Source: Nostoc linckia z4 (GTDB lineage: Bacteria > Cyanobacteriota > Cyanobacteriia > Cyanobacteriales > Nostocaceae). Taken from it: a stretch of DNA of 64,000 bases. Each line of letters begins with the position of its first letter. Position 1 is the first letter of the stretch. Made by a program: the position numbers and the translations under genes. Shown piece after piece: positions 35,101 through 43,100 of the stretch. The notes under the pieces are model-generated. The model made no database searches. It had not been told where the DNA came from and saw only the letters and a program-made list of their open reading frames with translations. Where the stretch lies: positions 62,001-126,000 of the forward strand of contig NZ_LAHA01000013.1 in NCBI RefSeq assembly GCF_002608075.1. Direction: 5' to 3'.

Positions 35101-36860
35101 AGTATTTCTTTGAGATTTAAATTTAAATATGGCTTTAATAATTCACAGCAATTATCAACTTGTTGCCGAAAAATCCATTCAGTTTCATATAATTCCCGTC
35201 CCATGTTTACATACTGCGCTCCCTGTCCGGGAAACATGAATACAATTGGATGGTTACGGGTTTCTGAACAATTACTAAAAATCCCTTGTTTATCTGGCGC
35301 TGTGAGTGTTTTGATTGCATCTGAAATATTTTGACACAATAAAACTCGACGATAATTAAAATTTCGGCGACCAACTTGCAAAGTATAAGCAACGTCAGCG
35401 AGATTTAAATCTGGATGTGTTTGTAGATAATTCGCCAGATTTTTTGTAGCGGTTTCTAGGGCTGTATTAGTCTTAGCTGAAAGTACCAGCAATTGATACT
35501 TTTTCCCCTGCTCATTTACCCCTTTATTCCCCTGCTGCCTGGGAGCTTCTTCTAATATGATATGAGCATTAGTACCGCCAATACCAAAAGAACTAACTCC
35601 TGCACGTCTAGGATATTCGTTTATTTTCCATTCGGAAAGTTGATTGTTGACATAAAAAGGACTATTGGCGAAATCAATTTGAGGATTTGGTTCCTCAAAA
35701 TGCAAGCTGGGAGGGATTTGTTTGTGTTTTAAGGCTAAAACTGTTTTAATTAAACCTGCAACACCGGCGGCTGCATCTAAGTGACCAATATTGGTTTTTA
35801 AGGAACCAATTGCACAGAAATTTTTCTTTTTTGTGCTGCTTTCAAAAGCTTGGGTTAGTGCTGCGATTTCAATGGGATCTCCTAAAGAAGTTCCGGTTCC
35901 ATGAGCTTCAATATAGCTAATTGTTTCTGCTTCTACTTCTGCAACAAATTGGGCAGTTTTAATAACTTTAGCTTGACCTTCTATGCGGGGTGCTGTATAG
36001 CTAACTTTATTTGAACCGTCGTTATTAACGGCAGAACCTTTGATTACAGCATGAATAAAATCACCATCATTTAATGTATCTTCTAATCTTTTTAAAACAA
36101 CAATTCCTACACCTTCTCCACTAACAGTTCCCTGTGCTTGAGCATCAAAAGCACGGCAATGTCCATCAGGAGATTTTATACCGCCTTCTTGATATAAATA
36201 GCCAGCTTTTCTAGATGCACCAACAGAAATTCCGCCAACCAAAGCAATATCGCATTCACCGTTAAGCAAACTTTGACAAGCCAAATGTACGGCGACTAAT
36301 GAAGTTGAACAAGCTGTTTGAATTGTATAACTAGGGCCTGTTAAATTAAGTTTGTAAGAAGTACGTGTAGCTAAATAATCTTTATCCGCAGCAATTGTTA
36401 ATTGGTGTTCGTCTATTGAGTTTCTAATATTTTGATTAAAATAAATGTTTAATAAATAACCGCTTAAATTAGAGCCAGCAAAAACACCTATGGAACCATT
36501 ATAAGTTTCAGAATCATAGCCTGCATTTTCCAAAGCTTCCCAAGCACACTCTAAAAAAATCCGATGTTGCGGATCGGTGATTTCTGCGTCTCTAGGATTA
36601 AAGTTAAAAAAGGCAGCATCAAAAAGTTCTGCATCTTCTAAAACACCATTGGCTTTCACATAATTGGGATTGTTAATCAGTGCTGGTTCTATTCCTGCTG
36701 CTAACAGTTCTTCGTCACTGAAAAAAGAAATTGACTCTACGCCAGTTTGGAGATTATGCCAAAATTCATCAAGATTTTTCGCCCCAGGAAATCTTCCTGT
36801 TAATCCGATAATTGCAATTTCTGAACCGTTATAAGAATATGTGTCGCTGGGAATATTCAT
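32136..36860 (-). CDS. Type I PKS module KS-AT-KR-ACP, E domain apparently deleted
   Basis: 1574 residues. KS: TACSTSLVAVH near 180, EAHGTGT, NIGHLD. AT: FPGQGAQY, GHSIGEY near 631, HAFHS (malonyl type). KR: ITGGLGGMG near 1152 with SSQSS and YCAANAF. ACP: LAGDSII near 1475, of the kind found before epimerization domains. After it the sequence runs from APIQH (compare TPIQHWFFEQ at an E-domain start) straight to YTPSDFPRANLNQQDLDKFL, the tail that normally follows an E domain. An entire E domain therefore seems to have been lost. The tail is COM-donor-like and faces the free-standing C protein. The product is a beta-hydroxy unit built on the Asn/Asp residue. Confidence 0.95.
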   Translation of the reverse strand: MNIPSDTYSYNGSEIAIIGLTGRFPGAKNLDEFWHNLQTGVESISFFSDEELLAAGIEPALINNPNYVKANGVLEDAELFDAAFFNFNPRDAEITDPQHRIFLECAWEALENAGYDSETYNGSIGVFAGSNLSGYLLNIYFNQNIRNSIDEHQLTIAADKDYLATRTSYKLNLTGPSYTIQTACSTSLVAVHLACQSLLNGECDIALVGGISVGASRKAGYLYQEGGIKSPDGHCRAFDAQAQGTVSGEGVGIVVLKRLEDTLNDGDFIHAVIKGSAVNNDGSNKVSYTAPRIEGQAKVIKTAQFVAEVEAETISYIEAHGTGTSLGDPIEIAALTQAFESSTKKKNFCAIGSLKTNIGHLDAAAGVAGLIKTVLALKHKQIPPSLHFEEPNPQIDFANSPFYVNNQLSEWKINEYPRRAGVSSFGIGGTNAHIILEEAPRQQGNKGVNEQGKKYQLLVLSAKTNTALETATKNLANYLQTHPDLNLADVAYTLQVGRRNFNYRRVLLCQNISDAIKTLTAPDKQGIFSNCSETRNHPIVFMFPGQGAQYVNMGRELYETEWIFRQQVDNCCELLKPYLNLNLKEILYPPTLETTVEKLQQTSLSQPALFVIEYALAKLWMSWGVHPQAMIGHSIGEYVAACISGVFSLEEALTLVAIRGELMQNLEPGSMLSVSISAEEIQPMLGSELSLAASNAPSLCVVSGATNAIEILENKLTEQGIDCRRLHTSHAFHSQMMEPILETFVAHVREVNFKAPQIPFISNVSGTWITAQQATDPDYWGRHLRQAVLFNEGIATLLQQPERIFLEVGPGRTLTTLTKRQLATQTMVLTSLRHPQEQVSDVAFLLNTLSRLWLTGLPINWTGFYAGEQCRRIPLPTYPFEHQRYWIEVDSKTTFSTISPKSLAKKPNIADWFYVPSWKQSTPIELFPAMEKNICWLIFIDDYGVGDAVVKKLQQQSQNLIAVKIGDKFTQINKYTYTVNPQQRNDYDVLFVELQKQSLIPNVIVHFWSITPNDALPTLENCQNLGFWSLLYLTQALGKQNISDSLKLKVITNNVHNVIGDEKLCPEKATILGACKVIPKEYPNIHCSLIDVVISNAQIFQKFVNYLITELRTQQTENIVAYRGYHRWIPTFENVRLDEDIPSKTKLKKAGVYLITGGLGGMGLVLAEHLAKTVQAKLILIGRNKLPERSHWQQWLENHDRQDSVSRKIEKILALEKLGSQIEIKSADVASYEEMQVAITEALEKFGQINGVIHAAGIAGGGMIQLKTEDLVNSVFAPKIKGTLVLEEILKFKNITLDFLVLCSSQSSILSEFGQVDYCAANAFLDVYANYRTSEFDEFTVSINWDTWQEVGMAVETTLPEQLKLQRQEEIKKGILPPEGAEAFNRILLSNLPRVIVSTQDFQQVIEQNNSFNYLNQDLGLLSETSTTNLTHISHPRPNLANAYIAPQNEIEETLANIWQQFLGIEKVGIHDNFFELAGDSIIAIQIVAKANQLGLKLTSQQMFLHQTIAELATAANLIEVKETIEIAPIQHQQSQSLSAEKYTPSDFPRANLNQQDLDKFLAKINKLSENKAQ
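35503..35540. repeat. Degenerate octamer repeat inside the KS-AT linker
   Basis: TTCCCCTGCT and ATTCCCCTGCT units encode the RQQGNKGVNEQGKK stretch right after ILEEAP. Position and sequence match the insertion in the PKS at 21056-25723. Confidence 0.65.
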
Positions 36861-36874
36861 AATTGATAAATTCC

Positions 36875-39800
36875 TTAATTATTTTCAACTGATTTAAGTT
36901 TTTGCAACCGTTTTCTTTGTTGCGCTTTCCCAGCTGAAATTTTCTCTGTTTGGATATCAGTTTCTTGAAGGGATAGTGTTTGATTTGCAGATGAGCTTAA
37001 ATACTCTGCTAAAGAATTAATGGTGGGATATCTAAACAAATCAAGGGTTGATAGTTCGGCATTATTCAATATTTCTTGTAATTGGCTGTGAACTGTAACT
37101 AAAAGTAATGAATGACCGCCAATTTCAAAAAAATTATCGTGAATACCTATCTTTTCAAGATTTAAAGCTTTCTGCCAAACTGAAGCTATTGTTTTTTCTA
37201 CTTCTGTTTGTGGTACTACATAAGCAACTTCTAATTCTGGCCGTAGCGCATCTGGCATTGGCAATGCTCGACGGTCTACTTTGCCATTAGATGTTAGTGG
37301 AAATGCTTCTAATATCATAAACGCTGTTGGTAGCATATGGTCAAGCAATTTATTTTGTAAGAAGCGTCGCAGTTGAGAAATTGTTAATGTTTTGTCTGGA
37401 TAAAGAGTGATATAAGCGATTAAATTTTGATTTCCTGGTTTATCCTCCCGGAGTATTGCTACACTTGCAGATACCGATGGATGTTGATTGATAACTCCTT
37501 CAATTTCTCCTAATTCAACACGGAAACCCCGGATTTTTATTTGATTATCAATTCTACCGATATACTCAATATCTCCACTCGGTAAAAAGCGGACTAAATC
37601 ACCTGTTTTATAAAGGCGATCGCCTTGTTGTTTACTAAAGGGATTGGGGATAAATTTCAAAGCTGTTAATTCAGGTTGATTCAAATAACCCCTAGCTAAT
37701 CCCAGTCCACCAATATATAATTCGCCCGTTACGTTTGTTGTTACTGGTTGTAAATATTGGTCTAAAACGTACAACTGAGTATTAGCGATGGGTTTACCAA
37801 TGGGTATGGAACCTGAAGTATGTTTTCCCACTGGAACTTGATAAATACAGCAGCCTACCACTGTTTCTGTGGGGCCGTATTCATTGACTAATATCGTATC
37901 TGGGGCTACATCTTGCCAGAAAGTAATACTTTGGGCTAATAAATTTTCACCACCAATAATAAAAGCTCTTGTTTTATTAGCTATCTCTTCTTTAGATAAC
38001 TGTTGTTTCAACAAATCCAAGTGTGCGGGAGTGATTTTCACCAAACTTAAATTCGAGCTTTTCTTTAAAGCTTGAGAAAGAGTTTCAATTCCTTGTTCTT
38101 CTGATAATAATTCTACTGTGCGACCAACTAATAAAGGTGATAACAAACTGGTGATGGTTAAATCAAAACCCAGAGGTGAGTGGACTACAGTTCCTATTCC
38201 TTGTTCGACTGTATATTTTTGAGTAGCCCAACTTAAGTAATTCACTAATCCTTGATGGGGGATAAGAGTTCCTTTCGGTTTCCCAGTGGAACCGGAAGTG
38301 TAAATCACATAAGCTAAATTTAATGTCGTTGTTGTAGTAATTGGGTTATCAATTTTTTGTTGGTTTATGGTTTCCCAATCACTATCAAGATAAATTACTT
38401 GAATTTCATTTGTAACTAAATCTGCCATTAAATGCTGTTGAGTCAATAGCACTGGCATTTGAGAATCCTTTAAGATAAAAGTTTTTCTTTCTAAAGGATA
38501 ATTAGGGTCAATGGGTACATAAGCACCACCAGCTTTTAAGATCCCTAAAAGTGCAATTAGCATGAAAGGGGAACGTTCTACACAAATTCCCACCATGACA
38601 TCTGGTTTTACACCTAATTGTTGTAGATAATGAGCTAGCTGGTTAGCACGATGATTTAATTCTTGGTAGGTAAATTGTTGATTTTCATAAACAGCAGCAA
38701 TATTGTCTGGGGTACGTTGTACTTGTTCCACAAAAAGTTGCTGAAAACATTTATTGTTTGGAAAATCAATTTGTGTATTATTAAACTCAATTAGCAGTTT
38801 TTTGTTTTCATTGTCGCTGAGTATTTGTAATTCCCTGAGTAGTGCATCAGGATAGTTAATGGCACTTTTTAAAAGATTAAAAAATTGTCCCGATAATCGT
38901 TCGATATCTTCTAGTAAAAATAACTCTGCATCATAGTGCCATTGAGCCTGAAGAGAATTTTTTCTACGAATAAATGATAATTTTACTTTAAATTTATCAA
39001 AACAAACATATTGCTGTAGTAGAGAAAAATTAACTGCATTTGTAGTCAAAATTTCACAATTTTGCTCTATAAATTCAAAACAAAAGGGTAAGAAGGGTAT
39101 ATTATCAAATCCTGAAAATAATTCCCAATTAAAACAATCTTGCCATTCCTCAGCTTGATTTTGCTTCAAAGTAATTTGCTCTAAAGCTTCGCTAAATTTG
39201 AAATTACCTTGGAAATGGCAATCTACTGGTACATATTTGGCTAGCAGTCCTACCATATCTTGGAGTTCTGCTTCCGGTCTACCATCGCAGTGAGTGCCAA
39301 TCACCATATTTGATACATTAGTCAAGCGCCATAGTAGGATTTGCCAACATGTTAGTAATAAGGATGATTCAGTGGTGTTGAAATTTTCGGCGATCGCCTT
39401 GATTTTCGCTACAATTTCAGGGGGAATTATTTGAGTAAAAATTTGCGGTTTAAATTCAGTTTTATTAGGCAAGTTATTTTCATTTGGCAGTTTCAAATTA
39501 CAAATATTATTAATATCTTTTTCTCGCCAATATTTTCTGCCAATTTCTGCTTCTTCTGACTCTAATAATTCATTCTGCCAATCTGAAAAAACTATGTATT
39601 GTACTGGTTCTTCATCATCTAAATTGCCAGTGTAAGCACGAGTGATTTCTGTTAATAAATTATTCAGGGAAGTTGTATCTGCGTATAAAGCAGGTAAGTT
39701 TAACAATAATATGCATCTAGATTCTGACAATATAGCTAGAGATATCTGTAATTTATCTTGTTTAAGAGATTCAATTAATAATTCAATAGCATGATTTTGT

Positions 39801-40093
39801 TCTGCGACTGTAATTGTTCTAAAATCGTGTTCTTTGATTAATAAATCGCTGTTATCTTCAATTACTTGTAATGGAATATTCATTCCTGGTAAGCAGCGAA
39901 AGCTAGTGCAAAGAATTTGATGTTTGTGGACAATAGTTTTTATGGCATCCTTCAACGTTTCTATATTTAAATTACCTGTAATTTCCACCGCAATAAATGA
40001 ATAATAGGCATGGCTATTGTTTTCTTGTTGTAATAGCCATAAATGTTTTTGTTGTGGTGAAAGTTGAAAACCGTGAATTGCTTGATTATTCAT
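36875..40093 (-). CDS. NRPS module: inactive C-like (interface) domain, A(Asn/Asp), PCP
   Basis: 1072 residues. The N-terminal condensation-fold domain (about 8-430) opens QLSPQQKHLWLLQQ, but its HHxxxDG position reads LPALYADTTS near 131, so both catalytic His are gone. The A domain (about 450-960) has YTSGSTGKPKG near 600 and pocket D-L-T-K-I-G-E-V-G-K, nearly the Asn code DLTKLGEVGK and close to Asp codes. PCP has IGGHSLL near 991. C-like domains without an active site (interface domains) are known before Asp/His modules of siderophore NRPSs, where they recruit a TauD-type beta-hydroxylase. Here such a hydroxylase ends the preceding protein. The tail is basic (AQQRKRLQKLK), and a KS follows. 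Confidence 0.92.
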   Translation of the reverse strand: MNNQAIHGFQLSPQQKHLWLLQQENNSHAYYSFIAVEITGNLNIETLKDAIKTIVHKHQILCTSFRCLPGMNIPLQVIEDNSDLLIKEHDFRTITVAEQNHAIELLIESLKQDKLQISLAILSESRCILLLNLPALYADTTSLNNLLTEITRAYTGNLDDEEPVQYIVFSDWQNELLESEEAEIGRKYWREKDINNICNLKLPNENNLPNKTEFKPQIFTQIIPPEIVAKIKAIAENFNTTESSLLLTCWQILLWRLTNVSNMVIGTHCDGRPEAELQDMVGLLAKYVPVDCHFQGNFKFSEALEQITLKQNQAEEWQDCFNWELFSGFDNIPFLPFCFEFIEQNCEILTTNAVNFSLLQQYVCFDKFKVKLSFIRRKNSLQAQWHYDAELFLLEDIERLSGQFFNLLKSAINYPDALLRELQILSDNENKKLLIEFNNTQIDFPNNKCFQQLFVEQVQRTPDNIAAVYENQQFTYQELNHRANQLAHYLQQLGVKPDVMVGICVERSPFMLIALLGILKAGGAYVPIDPNYPLERKTFILKDSQMPVLLTQQHLMADLVTNEIQVIYLDSDWETINQQKIDNPITTTTTLNLAYVIYTSGSTGKPKGTLIPHQGLVNYLSWATQKYTVEQGIGTVVHSPLGFDLTITSLLSPLLVGRTVELLSEEQGIETLSQALKKSSNLSLVKITPAHLDLLKQQLSKEEIANKTRAFIIGGENLLAQSITFWQDVAPDTILVNEYGPTETVVGCCIYQVPVGKHTSGSIPIGKPIANTQLYVLDQYLQPVTTNVTGELYIGGLGLARGYLNQPELTALKFIPNPFSKQQGDRLYKTGDLVRFLPSGDIEYIGRIDNQIKIRGFRVELGEIEGVINQHPSVSASVAILREDKPGNQNLIAYITLYPDKTLTISQLRRFLQNKLLDHMLPTAFMILEAFPLTSNGKVDRRALPMPDALRPELEVAYVVPQTEVEKTIASVWQKALNLEKIGIHDNFFEIGGHSLLLVTVHSQLQEILNNAELSTLDLFRYPTINSLAEYLSSSANQTLSLQETDIQTEKISAGKAQQRKRLQKLKSVENN

Positions 40094-40110
40094 GATTCAG
40101 TTAATTTTTA

Positions 40111-40150
40111 AACGAACCGCAGAGACGCTGAGGACACAGAGAGGAAAGAG
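40111..40150. repeat. Interspersed GCAGAG-type repeat
   Basis: AACGAACCGCAGAGACGCTG, then AGGACACAGAGAGGAAAGAG, fills most of the gap between two NRPS genes. Same family as the copies at 11683 and 52762. Confidence 0.75.
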
Positions 40151-40171
40151 AAATTATCTAGTTTAGGGATT

Positions 40172-43100
40172 TTATGAGTGAGTAATTATTGAAAAATCAT
40201 GCTGAAGAGGTTCGCCCATTGCAGTTAAAATTTTCCTGGAACCAGAGTAGGAATTACGGGCGTGGGCTGTCAACATATTATCGAGCATTAATATATCCCC
40301 TTTCTGCCAAGGATAAACAATCATTTCTTGTTGATAAGCTGCAAGAATTTCTGCAATCACTGAATCTTCAATAGGAGAACCATCTCCATAAAAAGTGTTA
40401 TAAGGTAAATCTTCTTCTGTAAACTCGCTGAAAAATTTCTCTCGAAATTGTGTTTGTAAACTCGATACATGCCAAAAAACAACATGATTAAACCAAACCA
40501 TTTCACCTGTTTTCGGATGTTTTGCTATGGCTGGACGAACTTGGCGAGTTCTTAAGCGGTTGTTGTCTTTCCACTCAACTTCAATACAAGCATGACGACA
40601 ATATTCTTCCATCACAGCTTTGTCTGTTGTGTGATAGACTTTTTGCCAAGGTAAACCAAATCCATGACCATAGTTGCGGACTAGCATCCATCCTTTTTTT
40701 TGAAAGCGTTCTCTAATTTGGGGATGAATACGTTGATATACTTTTCTCACATCAGCAATTGGAGTTTCTCCTCCTTGGCTTGCAGGTTCCATGCAACAAA
40801 ACCATATCTTCATCGGATAGGTATTGGCATAGGATGATTCGTTATGTAAAGCAATAGTTTGGTCGGCAGGAAATTCGGTAGAAGTATAAACTTTTTCGCT
40901 TAATTTAGTACGAGGTGTGGAAGATTCTATGTAAGGCATTAATTGAGGACATACGGCGCTAACAAATTGCTCAAAATCCTCTTTTTGGTTAATAGCAAAA
41001 CCTCTAAATAAAATGCCTCCATATTTTAATAAATTAGTGGCGATAAATTCTTGATTTTTTGCAATCCAAATAGGTAAATTGAAATCGCTGAATTTTGGCG
41101 AGATAACTAAAGGCAGTTGATTTTTAGTTTCTAAAAAAGATTCTGTAATTAATTCTTGGGGAGATAAGTTAATTACTTTTGGCTGAGCTTGTGATTTAAA
41201 TGCTTTAAATTTTTGGCTACGGGCTTGTTTAAATTCCTCTTGTTTTGCATCTTGTGTTTGTTTTTCTGCTGCTGCCAATATTTCTTTGATGCCTGTAAAT
41301 TTAATATTAGGTTGAGCAACAACAGCACGCAAAATTATTTCATAATCTGTAATAAATTTAGTAATCCTAGAAGCATTAAACAAGTCTGTGCTATATTCCC
41401 AACTACCACTCAAACCTTGTTCACTTTCCCACATGGTAAGTAGTAAATCAAATTTAGCTGTGCCATTATCAATATCTTCGATAATTTTCAAATTTAAACC
41501 TTCAAGTTCTAATGGCAAAGTCGGGGCATTTTGCAAAACAAACTTAGATTGAAATAGAGGTGTACGGCTTAAATCTCGTTCTGGTTTCAAGGCTAATACT
41601 AACTGGTCAAATGGCATATCTTGATGTTCGTAAGCACTTAATGTAACCTCACGAATACGTTGCAATAGTTCCTGAAAAGTTGGATTTCCTCCTAAGTTGG
41701 TACGTAATACTAGCTGATTAACAAAAAAACCAATAATATTTTCTGTGTCTGGATAATTGCGGTTTGCAACATCAGTACCGACAACAATGTCATCTTGTTT
41801 TGTGCAGTAATGCATTAAAATTTTAAATCCTGCCACTAGAGTCATAAATAAAGTGACTCCTTCCCTGCGACTTAATGCTTTAATTTCTTCACATAGTTGT
41901 TTTGGTAGTTGTAAATGTTGGCTAGTGCCGCGAAAAGTTTGGATTTGAGGACGGGGATAATCAGTAGGCAATTCCAACACGGGTAAGTTAGCCAGTTGTT
42001 GTTTCCAATAAGACAAGTGTTTCTGCATTACTTCACCTTGCAGCCATTGATTTTGCCAATAGGAAAAGTCTGCATATTGAATTGGTAATTCTGTTAAAGG
42101 TGATGGTTGTTTTTTGCTGAAAGCTGCATAAAGAATAGATAATTCACGAATCAGTACGCCAATTGACCAGCCATCAGAAATAATATGATGCATCACTAAC
42201 AGCAATACATAAGATTCTTCAGCTAAACGCAATAAATTCACTCGCAGCAATGGACTTTTAGTTAAGTCAAAAGGTCGTTGAGCTTCTGCCAAAATTAACT
42301 GCTGCACTTTCAAAGATTGTTTTTCTGCTGAAGCTTCACTGACATCTACAATTGGGATAGTGATACTAATAGATGAAAGGATTAATTGTACAGGATTTCC
42401 GTTTACTTTTTTAAAGCTAGTGCGTAAGACTTCTTGTCGCCGTGAAAGTTCTTGAAAAGTTTGTTCTAAAGCATTTATATCTAAATGTCCCTTGAGGTAA
42501 ACGGCGGCTGGCATATTATATGTAGAACTTCCTTCCTCCAATTGTTCTAAAAACCACAATCTTTTTTGAGCAAAAGATAAGGGTAGTTCTTTATCTCGTG
42601 AAACTCGTGCAATTGGTGGTAAAGAATTAATATTTAGCTGTTTTTCTTCTATGCTTTTAGCTAATTTTGCTATTGTTGGTAGTTCAAAAATGCGGCGTAT
42701 TGGCAACTGGATATCTAAATTTTTATTAATGCGGGATATTACTTGGGTTGCTAAAAGTGAGTGTCCCCCTAATTCAAAAAAGTTATCGTTGACTCCTAAT
42801 TTTTCTAATCCAAGTACTTCCATCCAAATAATTGCTAATTGCTTTTCCATAGAAGTTTGAGGTGCAACAAAGTTTTCCTCAAATTCTGGAAGTACTTTAT
42901 CAAGTGCGGGTAACGCCTTGCGGTCAACCTTTCCATTAGGTGTTAGTGGTAGTGCTTCTAAGATGACGAAATTACTTGGTAGCATATAGCTTGGTAATTT
43001 CGATTCTAAAAAGTTACGCAGTTGAGGAATCGTTAATGTTTGCTGGCTTTGGGGGACTAAATAAGCAACTATTCGTTGAGAATCTAGGGAATCTTTACGT

